Of a stretch of 64,000 nucleotides of DNA, positions 57,005 through 64,000 are shown piece by piece. Both the position numbers and the translations under genes were made by a program. Position 1 is the stretch's first letter. Each line of letters begins with the position of its first letter. The DNA comes from Apodospora peruviana (lineage: Eukaryota; Ascomycota; Sordariomycetes; Sordariales; Lasiosphaeriaceae), in contig JAUEDM010000001.1 of assembly GCA_033439685.1 (NCBI GenBank), positions 620,001-684,000 of the forward strand. The letters run 5' to 3'. The notes beneath the pieces are model-generated. The model searched no databases and had not been told where the DNA came from. It was given only the letters and a program-made list of their open reading frames with translations.

Positions 57005-58554
57005 TGGCGATCCGTCCGGCATGGAGCAACAGCAAAATGTTCTCCTCCCTTCCCCGTCCGCCTTCAAGCGTCAGCCTTCTTCGCCTGCTTCCCCATAAAG
57101 CCACACTCGGCGGCATGCTTAGGTCGGCACTCCCGAGCTTTGTGGCCGACCTTGTCTTCCCAGACCACAAGCAGACATATCGACTCCACCCGACTTCGTA
57201 CCTCGACGGCCTCCGGGGCATCGCCTCAGTCATTGTCTTCTTTTGCCACTACACCGAGGGCAACTTCTCTCTCCTGACCCGCTCGTACGGTCTTGACCCC
57301 GAGAAGGGGGATCCGGGACTCATCCAGGCGCCCTACTTCCGCATCATCTTCTCGGGTCGACCCATGGTTCACATCTTCTTCATCATCTCCGGTTTCGTGC
57401 TTTCGTACAAGCCCATCAAGGCCATCCACGCCCGCGACCTCGAAAAATGCTATACCGCCCTCGCTTCGTCGACGTTCAGGCGGGCGTTCCGTCTCTTCGG
57501 CCCATGCATCGCTTCGACGTTTATCATCATGCTCCTCATTCAGGGCGGATACATGTCGCACACGCGACCCTGGGCTGAACAGCTGTGGAATTGGAAGGAT
57601 GTTGTCTTTCACCAGATCACGTGGCCGTGGTCTTGGGACTTCGATTTGCGGCCCGGATACGACATTCACCTCTGGACGATCCCAATCGAATTCGCCCACT
57701 CGATGCTTTTGTTCATGGTCATCTTGATGCTTTCGCGGGTCCGGTTACGTCTGCGGCAGGCCATGACGTTTGGGTTGATGATGTACTGCCTCGCCTGCGG
57801 AAAGTGGGCTGGTTTTGAGTTTTTGACTGGCATGTTCCTCGCCGAAATTCATGTGCTGCAGTCTGCGCATAACCATGCCAAGGAATGGGAATCCGCCACC
57901 GGGCCGCTTTACACCCCCCGCACGCGAAGGACCACGATGTTTCGAATTGCCAAGTTCCTGCTCCACTTCACCATCATCATGACCGGGCTGTTCATCGGCG
58001 GGTGGCCGAATCAGGACGCCGACAAGACGCCGGGCATCCGATGGTTCCTCGAGAAGACGCCCCTGCCGTTCGCTACGATGGATAGGCTTGCGCCGCAGAA
58101 ATTCTGGTTTGGGCTCTCGGCGGCGGCCATCGTATGGTCTGTCGGCGAGGTGGGCTTCCTCAAGAGATTCTTCGAGGGATCGCTGGCACAATACTGCGGC
58201 CGCATCAGCTACGCCGTGTATATTTGCCACGGACCGGTACTGGATGTTTACCATGGTCGTGTACTCGGACGCCCGGGGGTCCCGGCCCAGGGAGAGCCTG
58301 GCGCGCCCGACTTCAAGGCGGCTGTTCCTGGTAAGGGTGTCAAGGGGTTCTTTGGGATCGACACGCCCACTCAGATAACGCTTGGGTGGTTTGTCGGTCT
58401 CTTGTTCTTGGGGCCGCTCGTCATATGGGCGGCGGATGTTTTCTGGCGAGCGATAGACAATCCGATTGTCAGTTTGGGCAAGAAGATGGAGGAGGCGTGT
58501 CTGGACGATGCGGAGCCGAGTCCAAGGGCTCAGGGGTATTCTCCTGCGGCATGA
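57004..58554 (+). CDS. Acyltransferase-3 family membrane protein
   Basis: A 516-residue polytopic membrane protein expected to transfer acyl groups to sugars, lipids or secondary metabolites. The N-terminal signature LDGLRGIASVIVFFCHYTEG includes the conserved His of the family's first helix. HIFFIISGFVLSYKPIKAI follows in the second. The mid-region WTIPIEFAHSMLLFMVIL and the late RISYAVYICHGPV are also typical. About ten hydrophobic segments are visible. The gene is intronless as modelled. The start at 57004 is the first in-frame ATG and overlaps the stop of a uORF. Substrate unknown. The long CT-rich upstream region suggests a strong promoter. Confidence 0.88.
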   Translation: MAIRPAWSNSKMFSSLPRPPSSVSLLRLLPHKATLGGMLRSALPSFVADLVFPDHKQTYRLHPTSYLDGLRGIASVIVFFCHYTEGNFSLLTRSYGLDPEKGDPGLIQAPYFRIIFSGRPMVHIFFIISGFVLSYKPIKAIHARDLEKCYTALASSTFRRAFRLFGPCIASTFIIMLLIQGGYMSHTRPWAEQLWNWKDVVFHQITWPWSWDFDLRPGYDIHLWTIPIEFAHSMLLFMVILMLSRVRLRLRQAMTFGLMMYCLACGKWAGFEFLTGMFLAEIHVLQSAHNHAKEWESATGPLYTPRTRRTTMFRIAKFLLHFTIIMTGLFIGGWPNQDADKTPGIRWFLEKTPLPFATMDRLAPQKFWFGLSAAAIVWSVGEVGFLKRFFEGSLAQYCGRISYAVYICHGPVLDVYHGRVLGRPGVPAQGEPGAPDFKAAVPGKGVKGFFGIDTPTQITLGWFVGLLFLGPLVIWAADVFWRAIDNPIVSLGKKMEEACLDDAEPSPRAQGYSPAA

Positions 58555-60079
58555 TTTTGTTTTGTTTGTTTGGGTGGTCCCATTGGCTTTTTTCGCGCGT
58601 TTGTTTTTTTGGACAGCAGCAAAGCACAAATCGTGCATATCGTTTCGGCTTCTTGTATAGAGACATCTTTCTGGCTGTCACCGAGCGCGAATAGGATATA
58701 CTTAACAACTTGTTTCTTTTTTTGTTTGTTTTATTATCTGGGGGGTTGGTGGGGAGTTTGTTGATAATTTTGGCGGCGGCATTGTTGTCACATGTTGAGA
58801 GCGCGGAAAACGCAAGTGTCAATATATTTCGTTCGTTCGTCCTCAGGAAATGGAAAAGGAGGTGGTGTGTCTCCGTCCTTTTTTGTATAAAGACGTCGTT
58901 AAATTAGGATTTAGGAACAGAGTTGCCTGGGTTTATTACCTTGGCGCACTCCGTACACACTGTGACCATGATGAGTGCCAAGATTTCCGAGCCAGCCAAT
59001 TATCTAAATGTCCGAGTACCAGGTGGCCGCCGCCCCTGATCTGATGAGGAAAGTCTCCCTGACCGTTCTACGAGTACGGAATACGCATTTGAATATGCCT
59101 AAGGTGGGTGATGTTTGGGGGCTGAGATACAGCCCAGCCGGCGGTTATACGAATCATCATCACCGCGGAGTTAAGCTCGGTGGTTGATTGTTTGGGTGGC
59201 ACGTTGTGGGAAGGATTCATATCCCGGTTCCGGTGCCGGATTTCTGTTATTCTTGGAGAAGTCATACCGGTAAGGTTGGTAACATTATCTTTAACGTAGA
59301 AAGAAACCTCAAGTCACCTACCTACATTTGGATTGGACTGTCACAACATATGTGGTTATGTGGTAATCACGGATGTGGAACATGTGCATATATAAATAAT
59401 TGTCACAGGGTTGTGAATTCCCAATTATTGAGAGATCTGGAATATAATCCGTAAAGAGTAATGATACGGACAAAACCCCCAACCAAAGAAAGATCATGTA
59501 TTCTATATGGAGGCCTAATCTATCAACAATCAAGCGAATCCGAGAATATACCAAAAGCAGAGATAATACGGACCAAAGTTATAACTTATAAGCGCCACTG
59601 CACTGCGTAGGTACCTTACCTTTCCCGGCAGTCGGTATGCCCGTGAGCTTGGCGTGTTGTCGTCCACGCGTTAAGTGGACAAGGAGGGGCGTCGGCGACT
59701 GCGGGGTGGATGACTCGGGGGATGAGAAGGAAGACTGTCGGGATCTTTCTTATCTTATGCCCAAACCTGTTTGACGCGCAACGAACACACGTACACACAG
59801 AATAGTCCTCATACATACAGGTCAAGACTTACCTAATATGGATAACGATTGTAATGTTGGTTGCGTACTCATGTGACTTCGTGACGGACTGTCCCGTTCT
59901 CATCTCTGAGCAGGGGTGGTGGGTGAGTTATGCAGGCTGACAGACCGGGCACTGCACTTATTAAGGCAGGGGGTCGATGACCAAATTGATAATACCCATT
60001 CTGCTGTGATGAACGATATCGCTGTGAGTCACGTCTTCTCGTCCAAATAAATACGTTGAGATACCTCAGGTACCGATTA

Positions 60080-60616
60080 TTCAACTTTCAGTGAGATTCC
60101 ATCCATACCAACTGCTGTTCTTTTTTCTTTGTTCTGATTCTATGTTCCGTCCTGGATCGGCACTTGAATTGGATTTAGGCACGGTAAGATAGTCAGCACC
60201 TTGCTTCACCTTCACCCAACGAATCTCACTGCGTAGAAGCACTTTGTCGTCATCGTCCAATTGACAACCTATCCGAGCCTCTCGTCGATATCTACCGAGT
60301 ATCTTGGCCAGCTTTGGCGTTGCTGTGCCGCATTGAAAGGAAGGGTTGCAGCCGCTTGACGGAAAGCTTGATAGGGATCGTTTACCTGTCTCACCTTTAC
60401 CTTCAGACCTAGGTATATAGACGGGCATATATTAGAGGTGGGTCGCGAGTGCCCTAGTTCTAGGTGAGTTTGTGAGTCGCCTCGTCTTGCAGCTACTGTT
60501 TGATCTAAGAAGTCAATCGACAAGACTTGGCAGGGCAGCATCAGCAGCTGCAAGTTGAGAGCCGAACTGTTTGAACGGCTTACTTCGGATTGAGCCGGGT
60601 CGGAGTCGTTGCGCAT
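60080..60616 (-). pseudogene. Possible degenerate protein-coding relic
   Basis: Protein-like segments appear in order on the minus strand but in different frames. They are KPFKQFGSQLAAADAALPSL (about 60580-60515), DFLDQTVAARRGDSQTHLEL (about 60510-60450), DPYQAFRQAAATLPFN leading to WPRYSVDIDERLG (about 60385-60270), and QLDDDDKVLLRSEIRWVKVK (about 60262-60200). No set of ordinary introns that I can see joins them. I do not recognise the parent family. It could also be a real gene with splicing I have missed. Confidence 0.35.
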
Positions 60617-60786
60617 ATCGGAGGGCCGGCTGCTGTCCCGTACCTACATACCTTATCCCTCTTCCCTCTCCTCTTTGGTTCTCATCCTTCTTCCTGCTAC
60701 GTTGCTGGGTATATACAGACCCAAGAAACAAGGAAGTAAGAACCCAGTTCAACACTAAAGAAGCAAGAGCCGGCGAAAGAAAAGGG

Positions 60787-60809
60787 GATATATATATATA
60801 TATATATAT
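60787..60809. repeat. (AT)n dinucleotide repeat
   Basis: About 11.5 AT units, flanked by GGGG on the left and AAAAGGGG on the right, in the leader or promoter of the GFA-type gene. Confidence 0.95.
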
Positions 60810-60891
60810 AAAAGGGGTATATACCTATGAACTGAACTCGACTGAGACTTCGATCATCGAAACGGAAAGGCCATACAACGACGACAACAAA

Positions 60892-61904
60892 ATGGACGCC
60901 CAATGCCAATGCGGCGCCGTCACCTTCAAGACGCCCAGCCTGAAGCCGCTGGCGCTCTACATCTGCCACTGCGCCGAATGTCGACGGCAGACGAGCTCGG
61001 CCTTTGGGGCCTCGGCCATCTTCCCGCGGTTTCCGTTGCCGAACGCGGATCTGTTGAGCTGTTATGCGTGAGTCACTATATCTCCTAGAATGTTTTTTGT
61101 TGTCACCTCCTAATGTATAATTGCCCCTTTCCTGGGAGCCATGGCTTATAAGCTATGTGAGGGTGGTGGTTCTCGGATATACATATAAGATCCGAGATCA
61201 AACACCTACCTATCCATCCGAGCAACAGCAGTGTGGTGTTCAACTAATGTCAGCTCCCTCGATTAAACTGACAAACCTGATCTATCTAGTCGACCTTTGG
61301 CGAATGGTGACACTCTATACTGGTATGTTTTGTCTCATTGACTCAAAAGCAACCTAACCAACCAACCCCCTTACCTCAAGTACCATTCATTCGCATAACT
61401 CTCAACTAGAGAAAATAGAACGAATCACTTTACTTACCTAATATATAAAACAGTTATTTCTGCAAACGCTGCGGCACCCGCCTAATTCACTCGACACCCG
61501 TAAGTCCCCCCTTCCCCCTTTCCCCCCTTACCACATAACTAACACCCCACTCCTTTTCTTGCGTGTAGAACAAATCCGTCGTCTCCGTAAAAGGCGGCTG
61601 CATAGACGGCCTAGACTGGAAAGCAGCAATCCACATCTGGACCAAATCCGCCATGGTGCCCATCCCCGAAGGGTCAGGCATCGAAGAGGACAATAATCTG
61701 GATATGGTCGAGACTTCTCCAGACGATAACCCAGCGGCCCTAACGCCGTCTCCCGGACACAATCTGTGCGACGAAGGCGCCGGTCCGATGATGGTTCTTT
61801 CTACCTCGGCTGGATCAGTATCCTCGTCCAGGACTACTTCTTCCTCATCAACGGGCAGCGATTTGGCTGCTTATTATAGGCGTACGCAGGATTTGTTGGA
61901 CTAG
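60892..61904 (+). CDS. GFA/CENP-V zinc-domain protein
   Basis: A 196-residue protein of the glutathione-dependent formaldehyde-activating enzyme (Gfa)/CENP-V fold. There are four exons: 60892-61067, 61290-61322, 61454-61499 and 61569-61904. Zinc ligands come from CQCGAV, from CHCAECRR and from CYFCKRCGTRLIH, the last formed across the junctions of exons 2-3. Exon 4 gives VKGGCIDGLDWKAAIHIWTK and VPIPEG, which close the domain. A 70-residue acidic, Ser-rich C-terminal tail without known motif follows. The 33-bp and 46-bp exons are supported because they supply the missing Cys pair. Most fungal members have unknown substrates; a formaldehyde role should not be assumed. Confidence 0.87.
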
Positions 61905-62322
61905 GATTCTGAATATCTGTTGGGTTGGTTTGGTTTGATATAGGGATGGGTTATGGGGTTCGAAGAATGGTTTATTAATGCTTGGGGGTTTTCTTTGGTA
62001 AAGGTCGTGATGTGGTACATATTTTACAGTTTGGTGTGGTTATGGATGGACTTATTGGATTGGGATACTTATTTTCTTTTCCTTCATCTTTGTTAACTAA
62101 AAGTACCTGGTAGTTGATCGGGGTGATATATGCTAGAAGTCGTGGCTTTTATTTCCCTATTACGTACCATGCAAGAGTCGTGAACTAACCGGTAACTACC
62201 TTACCTACCCTAAATAGGTACAGAGTCGAGATCTGTCATGTATACCCTTAACCTACCATCATACAAATACACCAAAATAACCAGCCAGTGGCAACTATTA
62301 TCATTGCAGATATCTCTCTCTC
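61905..62322. other. Intergenic stretch between convergent genes
   Basis: 3' flanks of the GFA-type and DUF1776 genes. ACTACCTTACCTACCC with a nearby AAATAGGTAC lies near 62195. No gene seen. Confidence 0.5.
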
Positions 62323-64000
62323 TCACAAATCCTCCTTCCAAACATGCGAATCAGCCACACCCTTATGTTGATCCATGTGCCCCACGGCAACAAACGACTC
62401 CTGCGACATCGAGGTTCCCTCTAAACCCTCCAAATCACCCACCTTCTCCCCTTCATGGTCATCAACACTCCCCGCTGAGCGCGGACTGTTCAGACTACTA
62501 TTATACGAATTCCTTTGACTCTCCGACTGCTCCCACGTCGACAACTCGTCCACCTTGCGGATACCCATCATCCACGAAACCATACCGCGCGGCACCCAGC
62601 GACCGACGAACCCATACACGCCCGCCCCCAACCCGACTCTCACAGTCCCGCTCGTGATGGACCCGTCAATCACGTCAAACACGGCGTTGTGCAGTTCTCG
62701 TAATGAGCTGCCGCGCATCCCGCGGATGCGGCCAGCACTGATAGCCGAGCCACACTGGCGCTCAAAGTTGCGCGCGTACGCGTGGCGCGCCGAGTCGGGC
62801 CACTGGAGCGTGTCGGCGCCCTCGGACGCGCAGAGGAGCCCAACGGCGCCGTTGACGCCCTGGTGGTGGTGGTGGTGGTGGTGGATACCCCTGTTCCGCG
62901 CCGAGGCTCCGGGGGAGAAGCCGGCAAAGTCAAAGGTGCCGAGCTGGACGTGGGTCACTGGGATAGATAGTGGCCGCAGCTCGGCAGCCAAGACTTCTGT
63001 GAAGGCCGAGAGAGCGGAGCAGACGGTGGCTTCTGGGGCGTGGAAGGGCGGGTTGATGGAGGATATTATGGACGGGGTGAAGACAAGGACTTTGGGAGGG
63101 GCGGTTTCGTTGTTATTGCTGTTGTTGGCCGGGCTGAGGCGGGCGGTTAGGAGAGGGAGAAACGCCTGGATTGTAAGGATGGGGTTGAGGAGGTGCGTGT
63201 TGAAGAGGTCGGCGAAGCTGGAAGGCGGGATGGTGGCGATGGGTGAGGTCTGGTAGTTTAGCGACGGGATGAGGATGACGGCTTTGAGGGTGAGGTAGTG
63301 CCGTTTGCCGCCTGGGATGGCGGCGTGCGGTGTCTGGAGATAGTGCGCAAAGCGCTCGATGGAGCTGCCAGCGCTTGGAGGCTGTTTGACGAGAGAAGTG
63401 TCAGTAGACTGAGACAGCCATGAAAGAAGGTCAATAGGTACACACATCAGTTGTGTCGATGGTCAACGACCGGATATCCGGCCGTGACAGGTTATGAATC
63501 ATGATCTCGTCCTCCGGACTGTTCGAGACAATAAACACAATGAAGCCCTTCCTCTCGAGGTCAAGCGACAGTGACCGCGTCAGGGGAAGTGCCGGAGATC
63601 CGGCGATAACCACCACATCCAACCGGCCGCCACTCCCCGCCCGTCTCGCCCGTCTCGTCTTTCGGGACCGCGCGCTGCTCCTGTACGTCCGGTACAAGAT
63701 TGTGCCGGCCGCCAGAACAATAACGCCGGTAACGATCTTGTGCCTCGATATCCAGTTCTGGATGCTATCATATGCCGATGTGGGCAGCGTCAGGGCCGGC
63801 GCGGGCGGTGGTGGCCGCGGCCGGATGGACTCGGGCAGCCATGGTGACGCGGCGAGCGCTTCTCTTAGTGCGTCGGCAATCCTTTCAACGTTCTTGTCGA
63901 TGTAGTCGGCCACATTGCCCGAGTAGTGCTCGATGTACTCGGCTACCTCGCCCGAGTACCGCTGTATGTCGTGGGGCAGCGACGAAAGCTGTCGGGGTTT
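62323..64000 (-). CDS. DUF1776 protein (SDR-related, membrane-associated), 5' end outside the window
   Basis: At least 537 residues in two visible exons, 64000-63446 and 63381-62323; the start lies beyond the right edge. The visible N-terminus (HDIQRYSGEVAEYIEHYSG) and SPWLPESIRP identify the DUF1776 family. One transmembrane helix (VTGVIVLAAGTILYRTY) precedes a Rossmann-like part (LDVVVIAGSPALPLTRSLSL). The fold resembles short-chain dehydrogenases, but the usual YxxxK is not evident, so catalysis is uncertain. A 7-His tract sits mid-protein. An 11-residue motif, YSGxVAxYIxx, occurs twice in tandem (63958-63893). The intron 63445-63382 joins SLTIDTTD to PPSAGSS. Function unknown. Confidence 0.87.
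62861..62884. repeat. (TGG)n trinucleotide repeat encoding poly-His
   Basis: Eight tandem TGG units on the plus strand encode a seven-His run in the minus-strand DUF1776 gene. Confidence 0.9.

Larger units (their letters stand above)
58555..60891. other. 2.3-kb stretch with a possible gene relic and an AT repeat
   Basis: 3' flank of the acyltransferase gene and 5' flank of the GFA-type gene. Frames on the minus strand at 60080-60616 look like fragments of an old gene (see that entry). The (AT)n tract at 60787-60809 lies about 80 bp before the GFA start. TACCTA-type motifs occur at 59317, 59608, 60405 and 60645. Confidence 0.45.

Overview
This window reads as nuclear chromosomal DNA of a filamentous ascomycete, most likely a Sordariomycete. 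Genes are spaced one per 2-3 kb. Most introns are short (51-80 bp, GTRNGT...YAG) and UTRs are long. The proteins are fungal forms of RNase P subunit Rpp1, the mRNA 3'-end factor Yth1, CAF-1 subunit B, Mediator 8, thioredoxin reductase, an ABCC transporter and a DUF1776 protein. I see no rRNA, no convincing tRNA, no CRISPR array and no intact transposon. Exon-intron models were built by eye from reading frames, splice signals and remembered family conservation, so individual boundaries may be off by one alternative site. The species cannot be named from this sequence alone.

Layout. 0-6.6 kb: an accessory metabolic group with an FAD monooxygenase cut by the left edge, a short-chain dehydrogenase and an MFS exporter. 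9.0-10.3 kb: a chromodomain/AT-hook gene whose first half is broken by stops and a frame change. 11.2-31.2 kb: mostly housekeeping genes: an MPDU1-like PQ-loop protein, a choline sulfatase, a DUF155/RMD8 protein, a zinc-ribbon protein, RPP1, a DUF1295 reductase-like membrane protein, an Ala/Ser-rich secreted protein, YTH1, a quinone oxidoreductase and TRR1. 31.5-33.1 kb: a tandem pair of tiny Gly/Ser/Tyr/Asn-rich genes. 33.5-38.5 kb: a five-exon ABCC transporter. 38.5-42.6 kb: a 4.1-kb gap without a supportable gene. 42.6-54.2 kb: CAC2, an amidase, a methyltransferase, MED8 and a 2EXR/F-box-like protein. 54.2-64.0 kb: sparse DNA with an acyltransferase-3 gene, a GFA/CENP-V-type protein and a DUF1776 protein running off the right edge.

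The most interesting observations: (1) the TRR1 ATG is preceded by 43 in-frame codons, starting at a CTG in good context, that read like a mitochondrial presequence; (2) both small paralogues at 31.6 and 32.6 kb share a nearly identical 43-nt block in which an in-frame TAG can serve as the intron 3' splice site, removing itself; (3) the chromodomain gene keeps an intact chromodomain exon behind a disabled N-terminal half; (4) the acyltransferase gene has a 38-codon uORF whose stop overlaps the main start (TAATG); (5) a TACCTACCTA/TACCTAGGTA-like motif recurs in intergenic DNA across the window.
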